From the NCBI RefSeq assembly GCF_902459765.1, contig NZ_CABPSP010000010.1, forward strand, positions 1-64,000: DNA of 64,000 nt, given 5' to 3'. The DNA comes from Pandoraea anapnoica (lineage in GTDB: Bacteria; Pseudomonadota; Gammaproteobacteria; Burkholderiales; Burkholderiaceae). Within the stretch, counting starts at the first letter, position 1. Each line of letters begins with the position of its first letter. Positions 8,053 through 16,363 of this stretch are shown piece by piece. The position numbers and the translations under genes were made by a program. The notes below the pieces were generated by a model that did no database searches, was not told where the DNA came from, and saw nothing but the letters and a program-made list of their open reading frames with translations.

Positions 8053-8994
8053 TCAATATCCGTACAACACATCCACCCTGCCGGTGGGAACCTTGCCAAG
8101 CTCAACCTCATAGATCTTCTGCGCGACCTGCTCGACGCTTTCTTCCATTCGTGTGAGCGCCGAAATATGCGGGGTAACACTGATTCTTCGATCCCGCCAA
8201 AACGGGTGGTCGATCGGTAGCGGCTCACGCGTGAACACATCAAGCGACGCGCCCGATATCTGCCCCTGCCGGATGGCTTCGAGCAGGTCGTCGTCGATCA
8301 GATGATCACCACGCGCCAGATTCACGACATGCGCGCCCCGTGCAAGTTTTGAGAACGTCTCCGAGTTCAGAATGCCGTTCGTCTGCGGCGTATTGGGAAG
8401 CAGATTGATCAGCACCGACACACCATCCAGAAACGACGTCAGGCGCTCGCGGCCGCTAAAACACGCCACACCCTCCATCGACTTCGGCGACCTGCTGTAG
8501 CCCCGGACGTCGAAGCCGAACGACGCAAGGTGACGCGCGACAGCCGCACCAAGACTGCCCAGACCGAGCACACCTACCTTGAAATCGCGAGCGGCGGGAA
8601 TCGCGAGTGGCTCCCAGACGCCGTCGCGTTGCTGGCGCTCATAGCTATCGAAGCGTCGAAAATGCCGAAGCGCGGCGTACGTCGCGTACTCGACCATTTG
8701 CGACGCCATTCCGGCATCCTCGATTCGATAGATGGGGATGTCGTCGTGCGCCAGTTCAGGGTGATTTGCTAGCAGCGCCAGAATCCAATCGGCCCCCGCA
8801 CCCATGTTGAAGATCGCCTTGAGTCCCGCGCGATGTCGCAGGACGTCCGGTGACGGCTTCCATACGAGCGCATAGTCGGCCTGCTCGACGTCGCCGGCGG
8901 CCCATTCGCGGATGTCCGCATCAGGCAAAGCTTGTCGAAGGGCGGAGAGCCACGGTCCGGGGTCTTTGCCCGTCATTGAAAACAGGATCCTCAT
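8053..8994 (-). CDS. D-2-hydroxyacid dehydrogenase (GhrA-like)
   Basis: A 313-residue NAD(P)-dependent 2-hydroxyacid dehydrogenase of the glyoxylate/hydroxypyruvate reductase A group. The dinucleotide-binding motif is VGVLGLGSLGAAVA, the substrate region has NLARGDHLIDD with the catalytic Arg, a Glu in TREPLP, and the catalytic His in VTPHISALT. The ATG at 8994 follows AAGGA at good spacing; the longer frame has no ribosome site. Only 8 bases separate it from the reductase gene. Why it sits in a dioxygenase operon is unclear; it might reduce a 2-oxo acid made downstream. Confidence 0.83.
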   Translation of the reverse strand: MRILFSMTGKDPGPWLSALRQALPDADIREWAAGDVEQADYALVWKPSPDVLRHRAGLKAIFNMGAGADWILALLANHPELAHDDIPIYRIEDAGMASQMVEYATYAALRHFRRFDSYERQQRDGVWEPLAIPAARDFKVGVLGLGSLGAAVARHLASFGFDVRGYSRSPKSMEGVACFSGRERLTSFLDGVSVLINLLPNTPQTNGILNSETFSKLARGAHVVNLARGDHLIDDDLLEAIRQGQISGASLDVFTREPLPIDHPFWRDRRISVTPHISALTRMEESVEQVAQKIYEVELGKVPTGRVDVLYGY

Positions 8995-9002
8995 CGCTGT
9001 CC

Positions 9003-10244
9003 TTACCGTGTGGCAGACGACCACTTGGCCAGATCGACGGTGGTATCCCGCAAGACGGCAACGGGCACGCGGGCCGCAGCGCGAACAAGCGCTTTGCCCA
9101 CGCGCATTTCCCGTGGGGCATTCACTGAGCTGACACCGGCCACGATGTCGTCCTTCACATGAACGACGGAAAACGAGCCCGTCGCCGGATCGCCCCGGAC
9201 GACGTTATGGTCCCCAATCGGATTCCCGAAGGACTGGAGGCTGAAGTCGTATTGATCGGACCAGTACCCACTGATCTCGTCATAGTCGGGCGCACCGCAC
9301 ACTATCGCCCGGCCCACATGCTCACCGTGGGAGACTGCGTGATGCCAGTTCTCCTGCCGCTCCGAGCGACCGGCCCGGGCGTTGTAATGGAACGCCACCT
9401 CGCCCGCTGCATAGATATGTTCGTCGGACGTTCTGCCCTGCCCGTCGACACAAATGCCACTGTCGCAAACGTCAAGCCCGGCTGCCGCTGCGAGTGCGAT
9501 GTTCGGGACGACGCCGATACCGACAACCACCGCGTCCGCTTCCAGGCAGCCGCCGTCCGAAAGCGCGAGACGGTAGCCTTGAGGTCTGTCGGTGACGTCA
9601 TGAATCGTGATGCCAGTACGAATGTCGACGCCGCGTCGCGCGTGTTCGCCGACGACGAAATCGCAAACCTCGGCACACGTCGCGCGCGCCATGGGACGGC
9701 TGCCAGCTTCGAGCACCGTCACGTCGATCCCCATACCGTTGGCGACCGAGGCCACTTCGAGACCGATAACGCCTGCCCCGACCACGGTGAGCTTGCGCGT
9801 TTGTGCCAACGTGTCGCGCAGCGCTATCGCGTCAGAGATCTGCCGAAGATAGAACACGCCGTTCATGGCCGGCGCGAGCCGCGGCAAGGTGCGCAGCGAT
9901 GAGCCGGTGGCCAGAACGAGCGTGCCGTAGGCGAGCGTCGCGCCGTCGGCGAACGTCACCGTTCGGGCGAGACGGTCGATGTGTTGCGCGGCGTTACCGA
10001 GACGCAGATCGATGTTGTGCGCATCGTAGAAGGCGTTGTCTCGCAATGAAATGCGTGCCGACTCGTCAGCGTCCTGCAACACCTTTTTGGATAACGGAGG
10101 ACGGTCGTAAGGGGATTCGGGTTCGTCGCCGCAAATGACGATGCGTCCGTCGAACCCGGCCTTCCTCGCGCTCTCTGCGGCATAAACCGCCGCAATACCC
10201 GCGCCGACGATCACCAGCGGCTCGTTACACTGTGTCTGCTTCAT
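9003..10244 (-). CDS. FAD-dependent ferredoxin reductase (BphA4/ThcD type)
   Basis: A 413-residue NAD(P)H:ferredoxin reductase. FAD binding is shown by VIVGAGIAAVYAAE near the N-terminus, NAD binding by VVGAGVIGLEVASV, and the second FAD motif by DEHIYAAGEVA. PYDRPPLSK is characteristic of the family, as is the C-terminal reductase domain with WSDQYDFSLQSFG. ATG at 10244 is preceded by GAGAGG. Position between the CarAa-like oxygenase and the ferredoxin argues that it is the reductase of this three-component system. The CarAd of classic carbazole clusters is a different flavoprotein class, so this is a mixed arrangement. Confidence 0.88.
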   Translation of the reverse strand: MKQTQCNEPLVIVGAGIAAVYAAESARKAGFDGRIVICGDEPESPYDRPPLSKKVLQDADESARISLRDNAFYDAHNIDLRLGNAAQHIDRLARTVTFADGATLAYGTLVLATGSSLRTLPRLAPAMNGVFYLRQISDAIALRDTLAQTRKLTVVGAGVIGLEVASVANGMGIDVTVLEAGSRPMARATCAEVCDFVVGEHARRGVDIRTGITIHDVTDRPQGYRLALSDGGCLEADAVVVGIGVVPNIALAAAAGLDVCDSGICVDGQGRTSDEHIYAAGEVAFHYNARAGRSERQENWHHAVSHGEHVGRAIVCGAPDYDEISGYWSDQYDFSLQSFGNPIGDHNVVRGDPATGSFSVVHVKDDIVAGVSSVNAPREMRVGKALVRAAARVPVAVLRDTTVDLAKWSSATR

Positions 10245-10273
10245 GGCTGACCTCTCGCTGTGGCGCACCGCGC

Positions 10274-11434
10274 TCACAGGTGCTCCGGCTTTTGAATGCC
10301 GCGCGCATGTCGATGGCACAGCTCCCGCCATTTGATGATGGGGAAGTCGCCTTCGATCAGCATTTCGTCGAGCCAGGCCGAGTCGCGTTTGTAGAACTTC
10401 TGCAGCGCGAGGCGGGCCTGAACATCCTGCGCATTGAAGTTCTCGAAGCCGATCGGCTTCCAGCGATTCCAGAACTCGTGGTTGAAGTCCGCGCTCTCTT
10501 GGTTCGTTGCGACACGTTTTCCGACCAGCATCACGTAGAGATGGCTCGACTCCGTCACCGGGACGTAGAACTCGAACTGGGTGATGTCCTGATCGGGGAA
10601 ATCGTCGACGCGCAGTCCGCACGGCATCCACAGCGAAGCGGCCGTCGTGCGCGTGGGTTTATCCGATACGCGTTTCGTACCGGCGACGACCACCTCGCCA
10701 TCCACCTTCCCTTCCCAGATGCTGGTGTGGTTTGCAAACGCGTCGTAGACACCCTTCGGCATGCCTTGCGCTTCATGCACCTCGACTTCCCCGGACTTCG
10801 CAAGGTGCCCGATCGGCAGCGAACGCTTGGTGTCGGGGACGAGTTCGGAGGCGCGATGGATATAGACGTGCAGACCGTCGAACCCGTTTTCGCATCCGAC
10901 GCGCCAGTTCGATTCCACTTCGTAGATCGCGCAATGCAGTTCGAGGTCGTCGTCGAGGAACGTGGGCGGCACGTCCTCAGCAAGCGGCGGCGTCTCGAAT
11001 CCCTCATCGCCGACGAAAACGAACACTAACCCCTTGGCTTCCTGAACCGGGTAGCTCTTGACGTGGCGTCGACCGATGGCCTTGCTGTCCGGCGACGCCA
11101 GAATGTCGCAGAGCCTGCCGTCGTCCCACTTGTAGGTGAACCCGTGGTACCAGCAGGTGATCGTGTCGGTGGTGTAGCACTCGATCTTCTCGGAGAACTT
11201 GACGCCACGGTGCACGCAGCGGTCGCGAATCGCTTTGACTTCGCCGTCGACCCGCTTCAGCAGAATCTCTTCTCCGCACACCTTGGCCTGAGTGACCTTT
11301 CCTTCAAGGACATCGCTGGACAGCTTCACCGGATACCAATGGTTTCTGAACCCCAGCTTGGCCGCGAGGTAATTGCGCCAGCGCGGCACCTTGTCCAGCA
11401 AGCTGTCGTCCACAAAATGGGCCTGTTCACTCAT
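10274..11434 (-). CDS. Rieske oxygenase, carbazole 1,9a-dioxygenase (CarAa)-like
   Basis: A 386-residue oxygenase similar along its length to CarAa. Shared landmarks include AKLGFRNHWYPV, DRCVHRGVKFS, TITCWYHG, RLCDIL, YPVQEAKG and PTFLDDD. Rieske ligands are Cys73, His75, Cys94 and His97. The iron site CENGFDGLHVYIH has Asp186, His189 and His193 with the CarAa spacing, and Asp337 in NAQDVQAR is the probable carboxylate ligand. CarAa enzymes are alpha trimers performing angular dioxygenation of carbazole or dibenzofuran-like substrates; relatives act on other substrates. GGAGA precedes the ATG. It is the first gene of its operon, 26 bases after operator copy 2. Confidence 0.88.
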   Translation of the reverse strand: MSEQAHFVDDSLLDKVPRWRNYLAAKLGFRNHWYPVKLSSDVLEGKVTQAKVCGEEILLKRVDGEVKAIRDRCVHRGVKFSEKIECYTTDTITCWYHGFTYKWDDGRLCDILASPDSKAIGRRHVKSYPVQEAKGLVFVFVGDEGFETPPLAEDVPPTFLDDDLELHCAIYEVESNWRVGCENGFDGLHVYIHRASELVPDTKRSLPIGHLAKSGEVEVHEAQGMPKGVYDAFANHTSIWEGKVDGEVVVAGTKRVSDKPTRTTAASLWMPCGLRVDDFPDQDITQFEFYVPVTESSHLYVMLVGKRVATNQESADFNHEFWNRWKPIGFENFNAQDVQARLALQKFYKRDSAWLDEMLIEGDFPIIKWRELCHRHARGIQKPEHL

Positions 11435-11460
11435 GGTTTGTCTCTCCGGGGCGTGTTCTA

Positions 11461-11475
11461 TGTGTACTGTATGCA
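11461..11475. promoter_or_regulatory. Operator-like motif, copy 2
   Basis: TGTGTACTGTATGCA, 13 of 15 bases identical to the copy at 5191 and 14 of 15 to the one at 14920. It sits 26 bases before the CarAa-like start, exactly the same distance as copy 1 from its gene. Confidence 0.65.
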
Positions 11476-11571
11476 ATGAATTGCGACGGATCGTTGCAAT
11501 CTGCGCTCGTTTCTCGACGTACCTGGCATCGTAGTGCTGCACTTTTTTGGCAACAAACGATTTATGGAACC

Positions 11572-11583
11572 CTCATGCATGAG
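11572..11583. promoter_or_regulatory. 12-bp palindrome upstream of GntR gene
   Basis: CTCATGCATGAG is a perfect palindrome about 100 bases before the GntR gene start, in the divergent region with the CarAa-like operon. It may be an autoregulatory site; there is no second copy nearby. Confidence 0.35.
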
Positions 11584-11686
11584 CGGACCGAATGCGTGAC
11601 GAAAGGCGATTTCGCACGCGGATGGAACCGTTCTTTCACGCTATTTCGTCGTAGAATCCCTCTTAAATAACCTCTCCGAAAGCGCC

Positions 11687-12382
11687 ATGGGCACCACCCG
11701 AAAAGTCGTACAACGAGATCGACTCCGCGATCAGATTTACCAGCTGCTGCGGGAGGATCTGTACGAGGGGAATTTCCCGGCGGGTTCACGACTTGTCGAA
11801 GTGGAGCTTGCCGAGCGCTACGGCGTCTCTCGCACGCCGGTGCGCGAAGCGCTGTTTCAGTTGGCGCGCGAGGGTCTGGTCGTGCGCACGGATCGTGGCT
11901 ACTCGCTCATGACCGATACGCCGCGCGACTTTCTGCAACGAATGGAAGTCCGTTTGCTTCTCGATCCGCCGCTGGCAGAACACGCGGCCCGATACGGCTC
12001 CGACGAACAGATCGATACGCTGACGCAAGCCTACGAAAAGATGAAGAAGGCAGCCGAGATGTCGAAGTTCACGCCGTTTGTCGCGGCGGCCCACCAGTTC
12101 CGCACAACGCTGCTTGAAATGAGCCATAACACGGCGCTCACGCGGGTATGCGCGGTGCTCGAAGACCAGTTCCTGCTGGTTCGCAATGAGCACTATAAGG
12201 ACGCGGCGAACCGGGCTATTTCCGTACACCGCGATGGGCTGCTGCTGGAGGCGATCCGTGCGCGTGACGTCAAAGGTGCTGGCCGCGCCGCGAAGGAATA
12301 TGTCGAGATGCTGATAGAAACGCACGCCGAGGCAGCGCAACGCGCCCCGGCTCGACGGAAAAAAGCGAAGGCGGCTGCCTGA
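11687..12382 (+). CDS. GntR-family regulator, FCD subfamily (1)
   Basis: A 231-residue regulator. The GntR winged helix-turn-helix spans about residues 12-75 (LRDQIYQLLREDLYEGNFPAG, then LAERYGVSRTPVREALFQLAREG), followed by an all-helical FCD effector-binding domain and a Lys/Ala-rich tail. Such proteins usually repress catabolic operons until a pathway acid binds. It faces the CarAa-like operon and ends 4 bases from the second, convergent GntR gene. It is a good candidate to bind the three shared operator-like motifs (inference). Confidence 0.88.
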   Translation: MGTTRKVVQRDRLRDQIYQLLREDLYEGNFPAGSRLVEVELAERYGVSRTPVREALFQLAREGLVVRTDRGYSLMTDTPRDFLQRMEVRLLLDPPLAEHAARYGSDEQIDTLTQAYEKMKKAAEMSKFTPFVAAAHQFRTTLLEMSHNTALTRVCAVLEDQFLLVRNEHYKDAANRAISVHRDGLLLEAIRARDVKGAGRAAKEYVEMLIETHAEAAQRAPARRKKAKAAA

Positions 12383-12386
12383 GCGT

Positions 12387-13076
12387 TCAACCGGGGAGTG
12401 TGCCGGATTCCCGACACCAATCCATGAGTCGGGCGATGTAGTTACGCGCGCCGGACTCCGCCGTTTCCGAACAGCACGCATGTAAGCTCGCCATTAGCCC
12501 GTCGAGATAGTCTGCTGTGATTGATCGGCCTTTTTTACCGCGCAACAACAAGGGGCGCGCGGCAAGGAAATCGTCTTCTGCGGCCACACAGCACCGCGCG
12601 AGGACCGGGTTCGAACACGCGGCGATCAGATCCTTCTGTAGTCGATGGAGTCCGCTGGCCAGTGCGAACGGCGACGCGTCGGAACCCAGCGCTGTCGTGG
12701 CGTTTCGTGCCAATTGGCAGAGATGCTCGACCTGCGCGGGAGACGCTGTCTCGACGGCGTAGACGGCCATCGCGGGGTCGAGTAAGTGCTTGACGTCCAG
12801 ACGCGCCAGAACGCCCGACATCGGCATCTCGCGAAGACCGTAGCCCCGTTCAAACGGTTCGAGAAGGCCTTCACGGGCCAACTGGAAGAGCGCTTCCCGA
12901 ATGGGTGTCCGGGAGACACCGAACCGCGCCGCAAGGTGCGTTTCGGTTAGACGTTGACCGGGCTGGAGTTTTCCCTGTTCCACCAAATCGCGAATCGCGT
13001 CGTAGATTCGGTCGCGCAAGCGCTGCCGGGCATCCGGCAGCGGTCGACCTGCTATCGTCACTGTCTGCCTTATCAC
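12387..13076 (-). CDS. GntR-family regulator, FCD subfamily (2)
   Basis: A 229-residue paralogue of the neighbouring regulator: DNA-binding domain with LRDRIYDAIRDLVEQGKLQPG and LAARFGVSRTPIREALFQLAREG, then a divergent FCD domain rich in Cys and Ala. It lies on the same strand as, and downstream of, the hydratase/hydrolase pair (163 bases from the hydrolase stop), so it may have its own promoter. The recognition helices of the two GntR proteins are nearly identical, which suggests they could read the same DNA motif. Confidence 0.87.
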   Translation of the reverse strand: MIRQTVTIAGRPLPDARQRLRDRIYDAIRDLVEQGKLQPGQRLTETHLAARFGVSRTPIREALFQLAREGLLEPFERGYGLREMPMSGVLARLDVKHLLDPAMAVYAVETASPAQVEHLCQLARNATTALGSDASPFALASGLHRLQKDLIAACSNPVLARCCVAAEDDFLAARPLLLRGKKGRSITADYLDGLMASLHACCSETAESGARNYIARLMDWCRESGTLPG

Positions 13077-13239
13077 CGGCTATCGACTCCGCTCAGGCGC
13101 GTCGCGAGATTGACCTTCGCTGCTGAACACCGCCCCCCGGCAGGTCAGACGAAGATCAACCCCGCAAACGCTCTTTTCTACCGCAACACTTTGGACGAAG
13201 GCGTTGCACGATCATGACCACCCATACGATGAGTGGTGC

Positions 13240-14013
13240 CTATGTTGCGGCCAAGCCCTTGCGCAGCCACGCCCCGACGCGCGCATTGAACGCATCGGGC
13301 CTCTCGAAGTAAGCAGAATGTCCGGCACCGTGTAACGTGATCAGCTCAGCGCGCGGAAAGTGCTTGCAGACGTCCGACACGATGCTTGCGGGAAACAGGA
13401 CATCTTCGTCGCCCACCACAAATCCGATACGGGCGCCGGACGCGGCGATCTGCTGCGGCGAGTACGACGTCTGAACCCCGTTCAGTGTCTTCACCGTGTA
13501 CGTGTTGAAGCCCGCGATTTGCAGGTACAACTCTGTCATGGCGGGCGATTCCGACAAATACGACTTGCCTAACACCCTTTCCGCCTGCGACAGCCCGCCT
13601 GCAGCGCGCTGCACTTCGCTCATCTGCGAGGCGATGGGCTCCGGCAATTGAATACCGACCAGCGAGTCGACGATCAGAAGAGACGACACACGCTCGGGAA
13701 AGCGGCAGGTAAAGTCGATAGCGGTCCCGGCCCCCATGGATTGCGCCACGAAGGCGACACGTTGCAGATCAAGCTCGTCCAGAACGGCAACGAGGTCGTT
13801 GGTGAATTCGCTACGTCCCGCGACTTCTGCGTCCGTCGATTTACCGAAGCCTCGCGCATCGATCAGAATCACGGTGAATTCCGATCTCCACGCAGCCACC
13901 TGGTGGAACCAACTGGCGTGGTTTCCTCCGACGCCGTGCAGCAGGACGACGGGCGGTCCATTGCCGTGAACTTCGTAATACAGCCAGCTATCGTGATGAT
14001 TCAAATATGGCAA
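13240..14013 (-). CDS. Alpha/beta hydrolase (second, ring-fission product type)
   Basis: A 257-residue hydrolase with oxyanion segment LLHGVGGNHASW, nucleophile Ser in AQSMGAG, Asp in VVGDEDVLF and His in HGAGHSAYFE. The gene has no ATG near its N-terminus. A TTG at 14013 with GGAG 6 bases upstream is the best start; a TTG at 14025 is the alternative but lacks a ribosome site. It follows the hydratase gene by 28 to 40 bases, in the same operon, which suggests hydrolysis of a pathway intermediate (C-C cleavage, enol-lactone or ester). Other alpha/beta hydrolase reactions are possible. Confidence 0.8.
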   Translation of the reverse strand: MPYLNHHDSWLYYEVHGNGPPVVLLHGVGGNHASWFHQVAAWRSEFTVILIDARGFGKSTDAEVAGRSEFTNDLVAVLDELDLQRVAFVAQSMGAGTAIDFTCRFPERVSSLLIVDSLVGIQLPEPIASQMSEVQRAAGGLSQAERVLGKSYLSESPAMTELYLQIAGFNTYTVKTLNGVQTSYSPQQIAASGARIGFVVGDEDVLFPASIVSDVCKHFPRAELITLHGAGHSAYFERPDAFNARVGAWLRKGLAAT

Positions 14014-14053
14014 ACCAATCTCCAAATTTACAAGCCAAGCCCCGGTGACAGCA

Positions 14054-14845
14054 CTAGGCGCTCAGGCTGAACCGGACCGACACGTCGCCCAGACCGTCGA
14101 TCGAGGCGCAATACGCCGCGCCGCGTTGCACGTTGACCATCGGTCCGAGCGCGCCACTCAGCACCAGTTCTCCGGAGCGAATGGGGCGACCGACCTCGAT
14201 CAGCTTCTTTGCCAGCCAGAGTGTTGCCGACAGCGGATTTCCCAGACAGGCAGCACCGCTACCGACGGAGACCTCTCTTTCGTTCTCGCACATACGCATC
14301 TGACAATCGACTAACTCGACTGCGGCAGTGAACGGTTTCCTACGACCGATCACATACCGCCCCGAAGACGCGTTGTCGGCGATCGTTTCGACAATGCCGA
14401 TCTTCCATGCCTCGATGCGGCTATCAACGATTTCCAGCGCTGGCGCAACCCATTCGATGCGGCTGGCGAGTTCCCGGAGATTGAGCCCCGGTTCATCGAG
14501 ATCGGAAGCGAATCCAAACGCGATCTCTGCCTCGATCTTTGGCTGCAGCAGACCTGCCATGCTGACGACGCCAGCATCTTCGATGGCCATGTCGTCGAAG
14601 AGCACGCCATAGTCGGGTTGATCGACGCCAAGTTGCTTCTGAACCACCGTCGATGTCAGGCCGATCTTCCGTCCGGTAATACGCCGCCCTTCGATCTCCA
14701 GCGCGTGGTGGGTGTTGCGGTCCTGAATGCGATAAGCGGCATCGATATTGCCCGCCACATATGAGGCAAACGGGGCAATCGGACCGTCGTTATAGGCGGC
14801 GCGCAATGCCGACGCGATGCGCGCCTCAAGCTCAACTTCGTTCAT
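14054..14845 (-). CDS. 2-keto-4-pentenoate hydratase / 4-oxalocrotonate decarboxylase family
   Basis: A 263-residue member of the MhpD/BphH/DmpH family. Markers are GRKIGLTS, the metal-site stretch QPKIEAEIAF, and AWKIGIVETIADNASSG, with LVLSGALG near the end. The hydratases add water to 2-hydroxypenta-2,4-dienoate from meta-cleavage, using a divalent metal. GGAGG lies just before the ATG. It heads the hydratase/hydrolase operon with operator copy 3 upstream. The following pathway enzymes (4-hydroxy-2-oxovalerate aldolase and acetaldehyde dehydrogenase) are not in this window. Confidence 0.85.
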   Translation of the reverse strand: MNEVELEARIASALRAAYNDGPIAPFASYVAGNIDAAYRIQDRNTHHALEIEGRRITGRKIGLTSTVVQKQLGVDQPDYGVLFDDMAIEDAGVVSMAGLLQPKIEAEIAFGFASDLDEPGLNLRELASRIEWVAPALEIVDSRIEAWKIGIVETIADNASSGRYVIGRRKPFTAAVELVDCQMRMCENEREVSVGSGAACLGNPLSATLWLAKKLIEVGRPIRSGELVLSGALGPMVNVQRGAAYCASIDGLGDVSVRFSLSA

Positions 14846-14919
14846 CCTGCCTCCGGAATGCGATGCGATCTGCCGGCGCCATCGGCCGATAAGGACGCTT
14901 CAATAAACGCAAGTAGTTT

Positions 14920-14934
14920 TGTGCACTGTATGCA
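14920..14934. promoter_or_regulatory. Operator-like motif, copy 3
   Basis: TGTGCACTGTATGCA, sharing ACTGTAT and CA with the other two copies in register. It lies 74 bases before the hydratase start and is in the same orientation relative to its gene. Confidence 0.6.
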
Positions 14935-15021
14935 AAGTGTCAAACTTCCATGCACGCTTTTTTTGACGCGTTTGCCGCACGTGCGGTCATGCGTAGAGAG
15001 GTAGTCGCGCGTTGGATCTCG

Positions 15022-16302
15022 TTAACTGACGCCCTCCGACGAGACTTTCGCTGTCGATCCGAAGCGCGGCAGCAACGCGCAGAGTGCGCAGACGACCACC
15101 AGTGCAATGCATGCGCCATAGAGGGGGGCTACGTAGTTTCCGGCGGCGTCAAACCCCATGCCAAACAGCACCGGACCGACGGCGGAACCCGTCATGAACG
15201 AGGCAAACACCCAGCCAAAGATCTTGCCGAAGTGAGCGAGCCCGAAGTAGCGGCTGATCAGATATCCCAGCAGGTCCGATTCTGCGCCCGCGCCAAACCC
15301 AAGCAACGCGGCACACACATACACGGACATCGGCGTGTTCGTGGCAAGCAGACCTGCGCAGCCCACGCATGACAGCGCGAAGATGGCTATCGCAGCCCTG
15401 GGGGCGAACACGCGGTCGAACAAGTAGCCCGCAGCGACTCGACCGATGAGCGCGGCCACCGCCAGAACGGTTGTCGCGAGTGCCGCGGACGAGAGTGCAA
15501 CGCCGCGATCAAGCAGCATCGGCACCAAATGCGTTTGCGCGCCGTTAATCGCGACGGCCATCAGAAACGCTGAGGCACCCACCAACCAGAAGGCACGCCC
15601 GGCTAGCGCTTGCGAGAGGCTGGATCCGCTCACGTTGGATTGCCCGGTAACTGGAGATATCCCGGCGGGCTGCGTCGGTGCTTCGCGGAGAAACAACAGG
15701 CCCAACGGCACGCCCACGATGATGGGAATCGCACCCAGCGCGTAGTAACCGGCGGCCCATCCAAAACGCTGAACGACCGTTGCTGCCAACGGGGCGGCAA
15801 TGGCGCCACCGAGCGCAACCCCGGCCATGCTGATGCCGATGGCCAGTCCCCGCGACCGGTCGAACCACGCAGAGATCAGGCGCAGATACACGATGGTGTT
15901 CGAACCGGCGCTCAGAATGCCAATCATGAGAAAGCCCGCGTAGTACCCGGCCAGTCCCCACGACACGATCATCGACGGCAACGCCACCACCGTCGCACCG
16001 TACAAAAGCAGCGAAGTCACGAGCACCGGCCGAATGCGGAAGCGATCGATCAGCGACCCCACGACCGGCGTTGCGACAGCGAGACTCAGCGCGCAGATCG
16101 AGAGCGAGATAGATGTCTGCGCTCGGTCCCAATGGAAGGCCGCCCCTAACGCTTTGATGAACACGCCTGCGGTCATCAGGATCGTCGACGTGCTACACAC
16201 CCCGACGCCAATCGTTGAGAGCAGGACCATTAGCCACGCATCGTTCATCCTGACTTTGTTGTTCGCCCCGCTTATGGCAGCGGGTGCCAATTCATTTTCC
16301 AT
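15022..16302 (-). CDS. MFS transporter, probable aromatic acid or oxo-acid uptake
   Basis: A 426-residue major facilitator with about 12 predicted membrane segments, beginning at WLMVLLSTIGVGVC and ending at LYGACIALVVVCALCALL. The loop between helices 2 and 3 has the GSLIDRFRIRPVL pattern and the second half repeats it with AGYLFDRVFAPR. It resembles the monocarboxylate/oxalate-formate type permeases frequent in Burkholderiales degradation clusters. ATG at 16302 has GGAGG 5 bases upstream. It lies between the hydratase operon and a porin gene on the same strand. The cargo is inferred from context only. Confidence 0.82.
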   Translation of the reverse strand: MENELAPAAISGANNKVRMNDAWLMVLLSTIGVGVCSTSTILMTAGVFIKALGAAFHWDRAQTSISLSICALSLAVATPVVGSLIDRFRIRPVLVTSLLLYGATVVALPSMIVSWGLAGYYAGFLMIGILSAGSNTIVYLRLISAWFDRSRGLAIGISMAGVALGGAIAAPLAATVVQRFGWAAGYYALGAIPIIVGVPLGLLFLREAPTQPAGISPVTGQSNVSGSSLSQALAGRAFWLVGASAFLMAVAINGAQTHLVPMLLDRGVALSSAALATTVLAVAALIGRVAAGYLFDRVFAPRAAIAIFALSCVGCAGLLATNTPMSVYVCAALLGFGAGAESDLLGYLISRYFGLAHFGKIFGWVFASFMTGSAVGPVLFGMGFDAAGNYVAPLYGACIALVVVCALCALLPRFGSTAKVSSEGVS

Positions 16303-16363
16303 AACGCCCTCCAAATTTCGAAAACAGTCGACGAATTTCTTCCCTGACCCGACACCGGACCCA

